Below are positions 1 through 8,746 of a stretch of 44,393 bases of DNA, one piece after another. The notes under the pieces are model-generated. The model had not been told where the DNA came from. It worked only from the letters and a program-made list of their open reading frames with translations, and did no database searches. Source of the DNA: Deltaproteobacteria bacterium PRO3 (GTDB taxonomy: Bacteria > UBA10199 > DSSB01). Both the position numbers and the translations under genes were made by a program. The stretch covers positions 1 through 44,393 of the forward strand of contig SZOV01000016.1 in NCBI GenBank assembly GCA_030263375.1, read 5' to 3'. Numbering within the stretch: the first letter of the stretch is position 1; the number at the start of each line of letters is the position of its first letter.

Positions 1-10
1 TCGCCCCTAC
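1..10. repeat. Truncated REP-like palindrome half at window edge
   Basis: The first ten bases match the right arm (TTCGCCCCTAC) of the palindromic repeat family seen in full at 29768-29794 and 29893-29918. The left arm lies outside the window. The stop codon of the adjacent leftward gene falls inside the repeat. Confidence 0.4.
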
Positions 11-990
11 AATTTCTCGAGGAAAACCTTTCCGTGGCCTCCAGCTGCAAAGACCTTTTTGGGGTTCTCCCACGCGCTCAAGGCCACCGTCGCCAGGCCG
101 ATCCACCCGCCGTACCTCGGCGATTCCGCCGCCGAAGTCAACATCCCGACCTTTTTATCGCCTTGAAACACTTCTACGGGCAAGGGCCCGGAAAAAGCCT
201 GGTCGAGCCGCACCCGGGTCAGCTTGCGGTTGACGTGGCCGCGGCTCTGCACCCGGGCGGTGGTCTCTTGGCCGAGATAGCAGCCCTTGTTGAAGCTGGT
301 CGCCCGCTCGTCGAGGCCGACCTCGGCGACCAGGTTGTCCTCGCCCATGTCCACGCCCAACCTGGGGAGGCCCAGCTCGAGGCGCCGGAGCTCGAGCGCC
401 TCGGGAGCGGCCTCGTCCAACTCGTCCGCCGCGCGCCAGGCGGAGATCTGCTCGCGCAGCATCGAGGCCGTCGCGGCGGGGGCCAGGAGGTCCCAGCGCT
501 CCGGATCGTCGACGTGGGGAAAAAGCAAGACCTCGGCCTCGCCCCAGCGGGCGCGCGCGACGGTCCGGGCCTCGGGCGCGAGCGTCAGCCCGCAGCGGGA
601 CTCCAACAAGGCCCTGGTCTTGGGTCCCGCCAGGGCGAAATGGGCGAACTCCCCATCGATCCGCTTCAGGGTCGCGTTGGCGAACATCAAGTAGGTGGCC
701 AAATGGGCCTCGGTCTTTGCGCCGTAACCCCGTGGGAAGAGCAGGAGGATCCGCTCGGGCAGGTTGAGCGCTCGGACCGTGCTGACCAGTTTTCCTTTTT
801 GGGTGAGAAAGGCGGCGGCGGTCGTGCGGTCGACCGCCAAATTCTTGATGTCCTGGGTGACGTAGGCATTGAGGAAATTTTTGCGGTCGGCGCCGCTCAG
901 CTCGTAGAGCTCTTCCTGGTTTTCTTCCCAGGCGAGGGTCCGCGCCGTCGGCGAGGCCTCGATGGGGATCCTGGTTTCGGCGCTTGGCAT
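7..990 (-). CDS. ygfZ: YgfZ/GcvT-like folate-binding protein
   Basis: A 327-residue member of the YgfZ/COG0354 family, paralogues of the glycine-cleavage T protein that bind folate and support assembly or repair of certain Fe-S enzymes. The family signature K-G-C-Y-x-G-Q-E is present with its conserved Cys near residue 237. The C-terminal part resembles the GcvT barrel end. The start at 988-990 is chosen because family similarity begins there; upstream in-frame codons to 1386 give unrelated Arg/Pro-rich sequence that is antisense to the next gene. An AGGTG lies just upstream of the start. The gene appears monocistronic. Family assignment is strong; the molecular role is from family knowledge. 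Confidence 0.9.
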   Translation of the reverse strand: MPSAETRIPIEASPTARTLAWEENQEELYELSGADRKNFLNAYVTQDIKNLAVDRTTAAAFLTQKGKLVSTVRALNLPERILLLFPRGYGAKTEAHLATYLMFANATLKRIDGEFAHFALAGPKTRALLESRCGLTLAPEARTVARARWGEAEVLLFPHVDDPERWDLLAPAATASMLREQISAWRAADELDEAAPEALELRRLELGLPRLGVDMGEDNLVAEVGLDERATSFNKGCYLGQETTARVQSRGHVNRKLTRVRLDQAFSGPLPVEVFQGDKKVGMLTSAAESPRYGGWIGLATVALSAWENPKKVFAAGGHGKVFLEKL

Positions 991-1053
991 CGCGACACCT
1001 ATATAATGATCCCTGGGGCCGGTCAATCCGCGGACTGCAAGGGTGTTGGCGCG

Positions 1054-1083
1054 AAAAAAAAGGGCGCCTCCGGCGAGGCGCCC
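1054..1083 (-). terminator. Rho-independent terminator of beta-helix gene
   Basis: A perfect 9-bp stem (GGGCGCCTC 1062-1070 with GAGGCGCCC 1075-1083, loop of four) is followed on the minus strand by eight T (A run at 1054-1061). It sits 22 bases after the stop of the leftward beta-helix gene. Confidence 0.92.
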
Positions 1084-1105
1084 TAAGGATTTCCTAGAGG
1101 CGGAA

Positions 1106-3346
1106 TTATTCCGCGAATCGGCTCCGGCGCAGCCGCCAGGCTGCGACGAGCAAGGCCGCCGCACCCAAGGCCGTCCAGGCCCCGTATCGCGAGGGCGTCG
1201 CGGGGGATACCGCGCAACCGCCTCCGGAGAGATCGGGGTTGGCCGGTCCGACGCTGACGAGCACCGAGGAGGTGTTGTTGGCCGGGTCAGGATCCTGCTC
1301 CGAGCCCTGGACCGTGGCGGTGTTCTCGACGTCGCCTTCCTCGTTCGCCGCGACGATGATTTCCACGACGAAGGAATCCCCGGCATCGAGTTCGGCTAAG
1401 GTGCAGGTGACGGTGTTGCCGGCGGAGCTGCAGTCCGCCTGATCGGAGCCGACCGAGACCAAAGCGAGTTCCGCCGGGACGGCGTCCGAGACCTCGATGT
1501 CGAAGTTTTTGCCGGGGCCGTTGTTGGTGATCGTGAGCGTGTAGGAGAATTCGTCGCCCGTGTCGACTTGGGCGGCGCTGGCCGTCTTGACGATCTCGAG
1601 ATCCGACGAACCCAGCTCGAAAGCGCCGATGTCGCAGCGCGGGCCGCTGGGACGGATCTGGCCGCGCTGGTCGGTGGTGACCGCGGAGCCGTTGCCGTCG
1701 ACGCAACCTGCGGGGTCGCCGCCGTCGATCGCCGGGCTGCCGGCGAGCAGGGCGCGAGTTTGGGTGGGTCCGCCGTTGTCGGCTAGCGGGCCGAGCAGGG
1801 GATCAACGCCGTAGAGATCGGTCGAGGCCGGGTCGCCCTGCGGGGGCGTAATGGTGCAGTCCGCGTCGGAACCGATGATGTTGTAGCCGTCGGAGGTAAT
1901 GGGCCCACCGAAGCAATCCGGCCCCATCCCGGCGTTGGCCGTGTTTTGGGCGAGGATGCTGTTGCGGAGGGTGAGGGTGCCCGAATTGAAAAGACCGCCG
2001 CCGCTGCCGGATCCGTTGTTGTCGGAGTCGGCCTGGTTGTCGACGATCGTGACATTGCTGAATTGGGCATCGCTCGCGCCGACGTAGACGCCGCCGCCGT
2101 CGAAGAGGGCCAAATTTCCGCTCACGGTAATATTGGTGAAATCGACGTTGGTACCGCTCGCGAAAACTCCCGCCTGAACGTCGGCACTGTTCCCGTCGAC
2201 CACGGAGTTGAGGAGGACGACGTTGCTGGCGGAAAGGTAAAGGCCGCCGCCGGAACCGCCGCCCTGGATGGAGTTTCCGGAGGCGGTGGCGTCATTCACC
2301 GTGACGTTGCTGCCGCTGATAAAGGCACCGCCGCCGGAACCACCGCCGGGCATTTGATTTCCGGTGACCGTCAGGCCGGAAACGGTGATGTTGCTGCCGC
2401 TGAAAAAAACGCCGCCGCCGGTGCCGCCGTTGTCGACAGTGTTGGTATTGGCGGTCAGGTCGGTGGCGATGAGGGAGCTGGCGCCAAAAAACACCCCGCC
2501 GCCGGAGCCGCCGTTGGTGAGGGTGTTGTTGGAGGCCTCCACTTGGCTGAGCGCGATGGGGCTTCCGCCGCTGCAAAAGAGGCCGCCGCCGGAACCGCTG
2601 TCCATGGTGTTTCCGTTGAACTGCGACTCGGTCGCCTCCAGCGTTCCCCCCGCGGAGAAAAACAATCCCCCTCCGGTTCCGCTGTTGGTGACGGTGTTGC
2701 CGTTCACGGTGCTGTTGCGGATGTTCAGGCCGCCGCCGCTGCTGAAAAAAACGCCGCCGCCCGGACCATTATCCAGGGTGTTGCCGTCGATGTTGGAATT
2801 TTCGATCGTGGCGGGAGAAGAGAGGTAGAGGCCGCCCCCGCTGGTTACGGCTTGGTTGCCTGTGATCTCGCAATCGGAGACCGTGACCAGGTATCCGTTG
2901 CTGGGCACGTAGATCCCGCCGCCGTCGCCGGCGCTTCCGTTCTGGACGGTCAAGCCGCTGAAGGTGAGGACCCCGCCCGCCCCGCCGGCTTCGAGGATGC
3001 GGTCGTTGAGTGCCGGCTGGACCCCGTTAATGATGGTGACCCCGGGGCCTTGGCCTTGAAGGATCACGCCGAAATCCACGTCGAGGTCGCCGCTTTCGGG
3101 ATTGCCGGCCTCGGGGATGCTTAAGTCGTAGGTGCCGGCATCCAGTTGAATGGTGTCGAGATCGGGCAAGGCGTTGGCGGCCAGCACCGCCTCGCGCAGG
3201 GAGCAGGAGCCCCCGGTATTGCAGCCGTTGGGGGCCGGCAGGGGGGCCGGGTCATCGAATCGGTTGACCACGAAGGTCGCGGCCTGGGCCGCGCCGCCGA
3301 TCATCATAGGCAGTGCCAGTGCCGCTAGGGATAATTTCCACCGCAT
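1106..3346 (-). CDS. Secreted parallel beta-helix repeat protein with DUF11 domain and C-terminal sorting tail
   Basis: A 746-residue predicted surface or secreted protein. A signal peptide (residues 1-22, cut after AQA) precedes the N-terminal CSLREAV motif typical of right-handed beta-helix (choice-of-anchor Q) proteins. From about residue 130 to 440 run repeats of roughly 29 residues with Gly-Ser-Gly-Gly-Gly turns and Asn ladders. A DUF11 immunoglobulin-like domain follows at about 582-690 (SDLEIVKTAS start). The end (about 707-746) has SGGGC, a hydrophobic helix and an RLRRSR tail, resembling MYXO-CTERM or JDVT-CTERM sorting signals. An SD of GGAGG lies at 3352-3356. A strong terminator follows. 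The ligand or enzymatic role is unknown; an adhesin or envelope role is possible. Confidence 0.88.
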   Translation of the reverse strand: MRWKLSLAALALPMMIGGAAQAATFVVNRFDDPAPLPAPNGCNTGGSCSLREAVLAANALPDLDTIQLDAGTYDLSIPEAGNPESGDLDVDFGVILQGQGPGVTIINGVQPALNDRILEAGGAGGVLTFSGLTVQNGSAGDGGGIYVPSNGYLVTVSDCEITGNQAVTSGGGLYLSSPATIENSNIDGNTLDNGPGGGVFFSSGGGLNIRNSTVNGNTVTNSGTGGGLFFSAGGTLEATESQFNGNTMDSGSGGGLFCSGGSPIALSQVEASNNTLTNGGSGGGVFFGASSLIATDLTANTNTVDNGGTGGGVFFSGSNITVSGLTVTGNQMPGGGSGGGAFISGSNVTVNDATASGNSIQGGGSGGGLYLSASNVVLLNSVVDGNSADVQAGVFASGTNVDFTNITVSGNLALFDGGGVYVGASDAQFSNVTIVDNQADSDNNGSGSGGGLFNSGTLTLRNSILAQNTANAGMGPDCFGGPITSDGYNIIGSDADCTITPPQGDPASTDLYGVDPLLGPLADNGGPTQTRALLAGSPAIDGGDPAGCVDGNGSAVTTDQRGQIRPSGPRCDIGAFELGSSDLEIVKTASAAQVDTGDEFSYTLTITNNGPGKNFDIEVSDAVPAELALVSVGSDQADCSSAGNTVTCTLAELDAGDSFVVEIIVAANEEGDVENTATVQGSEQDPDPANNTSSVLVSVGPANPDLSGGGCAVSPATPSRYGAWTALGAAALLVAAWRLRRSRFAE

Positions 3347-3574
3347 GAGGAGCCTCCGAAATAAGGTTTTAGGTAGGGATCGGAACGAGCGGATATTAAG
3401 ACCGGGAAAGACCCGCGGTCAAAGGATTGTTGGAGAATTTTCTGGCCTTTTCAAGGGAGGGGAGAGATCCTTAAAATGGAAGCGATACGGGTTGATAAAG
3501 GTTGTAAAATCGTTGCCAGTGCCCGGATAAAATAGAATCACGTCGCTTTTCAAAACCTTGAGAGGAGCGCATTT

Positions 3575-4060
3575 ATGTCGGAACCCACTCCTAAAGACAA
3601 AATCGGCCAGGCCCTGGGACGCATCGCCAGCGGGGTCGCCGTCCTCACCACGCAAGACAAGGACATGCCCGGCGCCATGCTGGCCTCGTGGTTCCAGCAG
3701 GTGAGCTTCGAGCCTCCGATGGTCTCCTTCGCCGTGAAGCGGGGCCGTCCGGTGGCCGAGATGATCCAGCACTCCAAGAAGCTCGCCCTCAACATCCTGC
3801 ACACCGGGCAGAAGGACATGCTATCCCATTTCGGCCGCGGCTTCGAGCCGGGCCAGGATCCCTTCTCCGGCATCAAGACCGAGCGGCAATCGCTGGGCGT
3901 GCCCATCCTGAAAAACTGCCTCTGCTTCCTGGAATGCGAGCTGCGCCACCAGTACGACGCGGGCGACCACCAGATCTTCGTCGCCGAGGTGGTGAACGCC
4001 AGCAACGAGGAAGAGGGGCAGCCGATGGTGCACATCCGCCGCAGCGGTTTCAATTATTAG
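3575..4060 (+). CDS. Flavin reductase-like (FMN-binding split-barrel) protein
   Basis: A 161-residue protein of the flavin-reductase domain family (PF01613 type), which bind FMN and reduce flavins or act as small oxidoreductases. The segment after residue 15 (ASGVAVLTT), the MLASWFQQVSFEPP block and the VSFAVKRG segment are the usual FMN-pocket motifs. Length is typical. The start at 3575 is preceded by GAGAGGAG. It lies divergent from the beta-helix gene, with 228 bases between in which no clear promoter was identified. The partner monooxygenase, if any, is not adjacent, so substrate is unknown. Confidence 0.88.
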   Translation: MSEPTPKDKIGQALGRIASGVAVLTTQDKDMPGAMLASWFQQVSFEPPMVSFAVKRGRPVAEMIQHSKKLALNILHTGQKDMLSHFGRGFEPGQDPFSGIKTERQSLGVPILKNCLCFLECELRHQYDAGDHQIFVAEVVNASNEEEGQPMVHIRRSGFNY

Positions 4061-4072
4061 GCAATGGTTCGG

Positions 4073-4321
4073 CTAGGATTGCGGCCGAAACAGTTTGGAG
4101 AAGGCCGGACGCGGCGTTTCGGCCACCCGGCGCGCGGGGTCTTCGCCGGAAACGTAGCGGGAGCGGCCGTTTTCCGTCGCGGCGGCCTCGCCGGTAGCGG
4201 GGCCTGCGGAGTCATTCGAAAAAATCAGCGATTCAAAGGGAAGGCTCTCCGAACCCAGGACGGAACCCGGCCGGATCTCGGGATGGGCGGGATGGGGGAC
4301 TTTATGGGTCATAGACGACAC
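4073..4321 (-). CDS. Small hypothetical protein (doubtful)
   Basis: An 82-residue reading frame lying between flavin reductase and mutY, in the same direction as mutY and 110 bases after it. It has mixed, protein-like composition (Pro, Glu, Ser) and an AAGGTG about eight bases before the first ATG; a second ATG follows three codons later. No domain, signal or membrane segment is recognised. A frame on the opposite strand (4064-4435) is more Arg/Gly-rich and less convincing. If this is not a gene, 4061-4431 is a non-coding gap holding a short stem, GAGGCC/GGCCTC, near 4330-4360. Confidence 0.4.
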   Translation of the reverse strand: MSSMTHKVPHPAHPEIRPGSVLGSESLPFESLIFSNDSAGPATGEAAATENGRSRYVSGEDPARRVAETPRPAFSKLFRPQS

Positions 4322-4431
4322 ACCTTTGGAGGCCCTCGATTCGGGGGGAATCCCAGGCCTCTGTACTCATTTTCGGCCCTTTTCCCCACGAGAGTTGCGA
4401 CCCTGCCACAGCCCCGCCCGGAAAGTCCATC

Positions 4432-5505
4432 CTAGATTAGCTTTGCCGCCGCCAAGACCTTGCGGTCGAAATTGGGCAGGGCGGCCCCCGCCAGTTCCTT
4501 TTTCGTGAAAAATCGCGCCTCCTCGTAGGGACCCGCAGCCTTGAGGCGGCCCCGGGCCTCCCCGCTCCAGGCCCAGGTGGTGATGCGGTGCTGGGTGATC
4601 GCGTGGGTGGTGGCGGGCAGGGCTTGGGGCCGGAGGAGGGCCAGGCCCAGGTGGCTTCGCAGGCACTCGCCCAGCGCGGTCTCGGTGGCCGGCGCCTCGG
4701 CACAATACTCGTGGGGCAGGCCCCAGAGGCCCTGGAACCAGCGGGCGGCGCGGGGCTTGACCAGCAGGACCGACCCGCCCCGCAGGGCAACGGCCGCCGC
4801 GCGTTGCAGCCTCAGCGTCTTTTGCGGCGGGGGACTCTCGGGAAAGGCCTCGGGCTCGCCGTCGCCGCGGGCCGCGCAGAGGCCTTGGACGGGACAGCGC
4901 TCGCAGGAGGGCAGGGCGACGCGGCAGAGGGTCGCGCCCAGTTCCATCAGGGCCTGGTTGAAGTCGCCCGGGTGCTCGGGGTCGACCAGGTCGGCGGCGA
5001 GGGCCCAAATTTCCTTCTGCAGGCGTGCATCCTTCGCATGGCCCTTCCGCGCGAAGACCCGCGAGAGGACACGGACGACGTTGCCGTCGACCAAGGGGCT
5101 GGGCCGCTGGAAGGCGATGGAGGCGATGGCGCCCGCGGTGTAGGGCCCGATGCCGGGGAGTTCCCGCAGGGCCTCGGGGTCGTCGGGGAGCCTCCCGCCG
5201 TGGCGCTCGGCCACGGCCCGCGCGCCGCGCTGCAAGAGCTTGGCGCGTCGGTAGTAGCCCAGGCCGGCCCATAGGGCCAAGACATCCTCTTCCTCGGCGC
5301 GGGCGAGGGCGGCGATCGTCGGGAACTTTTTCAAGAATCGTTCGTAGTAGGGAATGACGGTGGCGACCTGGGTCTGCTGCAGCATGATCTCGCTCACCCA
5401 GATGGCGTAGGGGTCGCGGCTGCGGCGCCAGGGGAGATCGCGCTTGTATTTTTGGTACCAATCGAGGAGTTTTTTGCGGAAGTTTTTTTGAAACGTAGCG
5501 TCCAT
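4432..5505 (-). CDS. mutY: A/G-specific adenine DNA glycosylase MutY
   Basis: A 357-residue base-excision repair enzyme removing adenine mispaired with 8-oxoguanine or guanine. The catalytic Glu39 lies in SEIMLQQT. A helix-hairpin-helix (LPGIGPYTAGA, 116-126) is followed by VDGNVVR with catalytic Asp140. The four Fe-S cysteines (194, 201, 204, 210) have the exact C-x6-C-x2-C-x5-C spacing. The C-terminal third is the Nudix-like domain that recognises 8-oxoG. The start at 5505 (MDATF) is chosen because family similarity begins there. An upstream in-frame extension to 5649 would read through a REP palindrome and is antisense to the next gene. Confidence 0.96.
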   Translation of the reverse strand: MDATFQKNFRKKLLDWYQKYKRDLPWRRSRDPYAIWVSEIMLQQTQVATVIPYYERFLKKFPTIAALARAEEEDVLALWAGLGYYRRAKLLQRGARAVAERHGGRLPDDPEALRELPGIGPYTAGAIASIAFQRPSPLVDGNVVRVLSRVFARKGHAKDARLQKEIWALAADLVDPEHPGDFNQALMELGATLCRVALPSCERCPVQGLCAARGDGEPEAFPESPPPQKTLRLQRAAAVALRGGSVLLVKPRAARWFQGLWGLPHEYCAEAPATETALGECLRSHLGLALLRPQALPATTHAITQHRITTWAWSGEARGRLKAAGPYEEARFFTKKELAGAALPNFDRKVLAAAKLI

Positions 5506-5519
5506 CTCGGGCGACCCCT

Positions 5520-5547
5520 GTAGGGGCCGTTCGCGAACGGCCCCTAC
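5520..5547. repeat. REP-like 28-bp palindrome, copy 1
   Basis: A perfect 28-bp palindrome starting GTAGGGGCCG and ending CGGCCCCTAC. Identical copies lie at 26859-26886 and 29818-29845. It sits between the divergent starts of mutY and the amidotransferase gene. A GTAG head followed by a palindrome is the hallmark of REP elements mobilised by RAYT transposases. Confidence 0.85.
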
Positions 5548-5559
5548 GGACTTGGCTCT

Positions 5560-6273
5560 ATGCCAAAGCTCCTGATCTTTCAACACGTCCCTCATGAAGG
5601 CCTCGGCGCCTTCGAGGCGGCCTTCCGCGAGGCGGGCCTCGAGCTGCAAACGATCGAATCCTGGCGCGAGGACCTAAGCCGCCTCCAAATTGCCCCCGGC
5701 GCCTACGACGGCGTCGTCGTGATGGGCGGACCGATGAGCGCCAACGACGCGGGACGGCTTCCCTTCATCCGTGAGGAGCTTCGCTTGATCGAGGAGACGC
5801 TCCAGGCGGATCTGCCCTTTCTGGGCGTCTGCCTGGGCTCCCAGCTCTTGGCGAAGGCCTTAGGCATGCGGGTCTATCCCGGGGCGCAAAAAGAGATCGG
5901 CTGGTATCCCCTCTGGACGCGCCCCGAGGCCCGGGGCGACCCGCTCTTCGGCGATTTTCCGCCGCGCCTTGAGATGTTCCAGTGGCACGGCGAGACCTTC
6001 GAGCTGCCCTCGGGCGCCCAGCTCCTGGCCTCCTCCGAGCTCTTCCTCCACCAGGCCTTTCGCTACGGGGACAAGGCCTACGGCCTGCAATTCCACGCCG
6101 AGATGACGCCCGCGATGATCGCGGAGTGGCATCGCGAGGGCCGCGCCGAGATCGCCGCCGCGGGCCTGGAGGAGAAGTGGCGCGATATCGAGGCCTTGAC
6201 GGCGCGGCATATCGGTGTTTTGAATCGCTGCGCCCGACAAACGGCGCGGGGCTTTGCCTCGCTCGTGAAATAG
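5560..6273 (+). CDS. Class I glutamine amidotransferase domain protein
   Basis: A 237-residue single-domain amidotransferase of the GMP-synthase-like (GATase1) family. The nucleophile Cys91 is in GVCLGSQLLA. The other triad residues are His179 and Glu181 in LQFHAEMTP. An oxyanion-type VVMGGPMS is at 53-60. No synthetase domain is fused, and no purine, carbamoyl-phosphate or anthranilate gene is adjacent, so the acceptor is unknown. Many such stand-alone proteins act on small amines or gamma-glutamyl compounds. The start lies 12 bases after the REP palindrome. Confidence 0.9.
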   Translation: MPKLLIFQHVPHEGLGAFEAAFREAGLELQTIESWREDLSRLQIAPGAYDGVVVMGGPMSANDAGRLPFIREELRLIEETLQADLPFLGVCLGSQLLAKALGMRVYPGAQKEIGWYPLWTRPEARGDPLFGDFPPRLEMFQWHGETFELPSGAQLLASSELFLHQAFRYGDKAYGLQFHAEMTPAMIAEWHREGRAEIAAAGLEEKWRDIEALTARHIGVLNRCARQTARGFASLVK

Positions 6274-6319
6274 CTTAACCTTTCGCCCGGCGCTCCGCGC
6301 GAAACAAATTGAGGTAATT

Positions 6320-7570
6320 ATGCGCAATCGATGGAAATACGTCGCGACCTGTCTTCTGACCGCGGGCTCGCTCGCCCTGGGGGCCTGCGGCTCCGGCGGC
6401 ACCGCCGACAACGGTGGCGGGGGTGGCGGAGGGGGTGGTGGGGGCGGAGGCGGTGGCGGCGGCGGGGGCGGCACCACGACGCAGGTGGTTTTCACCGAGG
6501 TGGGCGTGCCCTTGGCCTTCGATTTGATCGACCTGGAATTCCTGCCGGGGCGGGGCGGCGAGGCGATTATCATCACCTGGGGCAACGACGGCACGGGCAC
6601 GGTCTACTATCTCCGCTCCGACCTGACGCCGCTCTCGCAGACCGTCTCGATCAGCGTCGGGACGGGCAACGAACAGGGCCTACTCAACGTGGCGGCGGAT
6701 CCGGACTACGCGCAAAACGGCTATGTCTATTTTTACTACACCCTCCCCGATGGCAGCGGAAACCGCGTCGTCCGCCGGCAGGTGAACGTCAATGTCGCCG
6801 GCGATACTTTTTCCCTGGGCGCTGAGGATGTTCTCGCTACCTTCCTGAAGAGTGAGGTCAGCAATCCCGGAGAAAACCATAACGGCGGCAGCATGGTCTT
6901 CGGCGAATCCAAAAACCTCTTCGTCGGGGTTGGAGATGGGGCCGGCGATCTTAACGAGGCCGTTAGTCAGGATCCCGGCAATCCCCTCGGCAAGATCCAC
7001 AGGATTCGCTTCGACCGCAGCAACCCGTCGGCGCCGACTCCGATCGCCGAAGACACGGTCTACGCCCTGGGACTCCGCAATCCCTTTACCTTGGTGGTGG
7101 ATGACGAAGGCGACTTGTTCATGGGGGACGTCGGGGCCGGAGGTTTCGAGGAGATCAACTGCCTCTACTTCGCCGGCGAAAACTACGGCTGGCCGAACTG
7201 TGAGGGTCCCTGCGTGCCCAATAACCCGAGCTTCGTCAACCCCATCCACGGCTATCGCCACGGCGACAACACCTTCAACGACCAAGATCCCGAAGACAAC
7301 AGCTCGGGCGGCGAGTCCATCATGGTCGCGGCCTACTACACCGGGGATCAGTACGGCGGGGTTTTTACCAACAAGCTGATCTACAACGAATTCTTCAAGG
7401 GCTGGGTTCGCCTGCTGACCCTGAACATCTTCGACCAGGTCACGGCGGACGAGCACATCGGCCACATCGAGGGCCTGACCGGGTTGCAGGAGAATCCCGC
7501 GGACGGCCTGCTCTACGGCGTCACGCTGTTCGGCGGCAACCGGATCGTGCGCATGGATTTGGCGCAGTAA
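6320..7570 (+). CDS. PQQ-dependent glucose/sorbosone dehydrogenase-like lipoprotein
   Basis: A 416-residue predicted lipoprotein: the signal peptide ends in LALGAC with lipid-modified Cys23. A run of 20 glycines (bases 6413-6472) forms a spacer. A six-bladed beta-propeller of the GSDH family follows, with NHNGGSMVFG, GNPLGKIHRI, YALGLRNPF, a blade containing GDVGAGGFEEIN, and ENYGWPNCEG. The family oxidises sugars or related compounds with PQQ in the periplasm; several members have unknown substrates. The Gly run uses mixed GGN codons, so slippage is unlikely. A terminator follows 21 bases after the stop. Confidence 0.9.
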   Translation: MRNRWKYVATCLLTAGSLALGACGSGGTADNGGGGGGGGGGGGGGGGGGGGTTTQVVFTEVGVPLAFDLIDLEFLPGRGGEAIIITWGNDGTGTVYYLRSDLTPLSQTVSISVGTGNEQGLLNVAADPDYAQNGYVYFYYTLPDGSGNRVVRRQVNVNVAGDTFSLGAEDVLATFLKSEVSNPGENHNGGSMVFGESKNLFVGVGDGAGDLNEAVSQDPGNPLGKIHRIRFDRSNPSAPTPIAEDTVYALGLRNPFTLVVDDEGDLFMGDVGAGGFEEINCLYFAGENYGWPNCEGPCVPNNPSFVNPIHGYRHGDNTFNDQDPEDNSSGGESIMVAAYYTGDQYGGVFTNKLIYNEFFKGWVRLLTLNIFDQVTADEHIGHIEGLTGLQENPADGLLYGVTLFGGNRIVRMDLAQ

Positions 7571-7591
7571 TCCCTCGACCAGACCGTGATT

Positions 7592-7627
7592 AAAAAGGCC
7601 GCTGCCATCAAGGGCAGCGGCCTTTTT
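7592..7627 (+). terminator. Rho-independent terminator of GSDH-like gene
   Basis: Stem GGCCGCTGCC (7597-7606) pairs with GGCAGCGGCC (7613-7622), flanked by an A run and a T run, so the structure may work in both directions. It follows the stop at 7570. Confidence 0.92.
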
Positions 7628-7645
7628 CTTGACGTCGCAGTAGCG

Positions 7646-7686
7646 GAAAATAATAAGGGCCGCCCCCTTCCACGCGGGAGCGGCCC
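7646..7686 (-). terminator. Rho-independent terminator of slipin gene
   Basis: On the minus strand an 11-bp stem (GGGCCGCTCCC with GGGGGCGGCCC, one G-T pair) is followed by TTATTATTTT. It lies about 20 bases after the slipin stop. Confidence 0.85.
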
Positions 7687-7706
7687 GAGATGACTTGCTT
7701 TTCGAA

Positions 7707-8564
7707 TTATCCGGCCTGCTTCTTGAAAGCCTGCCCGGCGAACTTGGCCAGCTCCATGAGCTCGATGGGCACCGCCAAGACCACCGTGTTGGACGCGGTC
7801 GGCCCCAGGCCATCGATGGTCTGAAGGGTGCGCAGCTGCATGGCGCCGGGGCTGGTGGCCATCGTCGTGGCGGCGGCGGCCAGGTTGAGCGCAGCCTCCT
7901 TGTCGCCTTCGGCCTTGGTGATCGTCGCGCGCTTCTCGCGCTCGGCGCTGGCCTGACGGCTCATCATCTTCTTCAATTCTTCCGGCATGTCGATGTCCTG
8001 CAGCTTGATCGTGTCGACGTCCAGGCCCCAGGCCGCGGCCTGGGACTCGACCGCCTTGCCGATCTGGTCGCTGATTCGCTGGCGCTCGGAGAGCAGCTCG
8101 TCCAGGGTCATCTCGCCGATGATGTCGCGGAGCACGGTGAGGGCGTACTGCATCATGGCGACGCGGTAGTTCTGTACCTTGATGATGGCGTCCTCGACCT
8201 TGCTGACCTTGAAGTAGACGACGCCGTTGATCGAGACCGGCACGTTGTCGCGGGTGATGACCTGTTGCGCCGGGATGTCCATGGTCAGGATGCGGGTGTC
8301 GACGAAGATGGCGGTGTCGAGGATGGGCACGATGAAGAAAAGGCCGGGCCCCTTGGTGCTGGAGTATTTGCCCAGGCGCAGGATGACGGCCCGCTCCCAC
8401 TGGTAGGCGATCTTGATGGCGATGGCCAGGAAGAGGGCGATGAAGAAGGCCCCGACGCCCAGTAGGCCGCCCAGGGCGGGATGCACCGCGGCGCCCACCG
8501 CCACGGCGATCAGTTCGCCGATGACCAAAAAGATGATGAAAAATAGGAAATTGACGGCCTTCAT
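7707..8564 (-). CDS. Slipin (stomatin-like SPFH/Band 7 membrane protein)
   Basis: A 285-residue membrane-anchored SPFH protein. Two hydrophobic segments (about 5-25 and 33-50) precede the Band 7 domain with the conserved YQWERAVILRLGKY and GPGLFFIVP motifs. A charged coiled-coil (about 190-235) and a C-terminal hydrophobic segment support oligomerisation in membrane microdomains. Prokaryotic slipins are usually paired with an NfeD partner; no NfeD gene is adjacent. The start at 8564 has GGAGGT upstream. The 54 codons of in-frame sequence further upstream cross a REP-like repeat and are rejected. Confidence 0.93.
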   Translation of the reverse strand: MKAVNFLFFIIFLVIGELIAVAVGAAVHPALGGLLGVGAFFIALFLAIAIKIAYQWERAVILRLGKYSSTKGPGLFFIVPILDTAIFVDTRILTMDIPAQQVITRDNVPVSINGVVYFKVSKVEDAIIKVQNYRVAMMQYALTVLRDIIGEMTLDELLSERQRISDQIGKAVESQAAAWGLDVDTIKLQDIDMPEELKKMMSRQASAEREKRATITKAEGDKEAALNLAAAATTMATSPGAMQLRTLQTIDGLGPTASNTVVLAVPIELMELAKFAGQAFKKQAG

Positions 8565-8648
8565 GAGGACCTCCGCCTGAATTGAATGTGAAGAGCCCGG
8601 ATCGGCGCGAAAAATATCAGCAGGCGGCGTCGAGACCAAGGGAAATCT

Positions 8649-8671
8649 GCGAACCTGGTGTTCGCCCCTAC
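8649..8671. repeat. REP-like palindrome, partial copy
   Basis: GCGAAC, a five-base centre and GTTCGC followed by CCCTAC match the right two thirds of the variant copies at 29768 and 29893. The left GTAGGG arm has decayed. It lies in the divergent gap between slipin and the exported protein. Confidence 0.6.
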
Positions 8672-8746
8672 AGCCTAACATTTCAGGTTTTTCCCAAGTC
8701 CCAAGGCGTAGTAAGATAAGCCCCAACCTAAGACAGGGAGCCCCCC

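Noticed and set aside
1946-3124. Rightward 392-codon frame inside the beta-helix gene
   Set aside because: It mirrors the Gly/Ser repeats as a repetitive Ala/Gly/Val string without start signal or domain; the opposite strand has signal peptide, DUF11 and terminator.
6413-6472. Slippage-prone repeat allowing phase variation of the GSDH-like lipoprotein
   Set aside because: The 20 glycine codons are mixed GGN with no long homopolymer or regular unit, so frameshift switching is unlikely.
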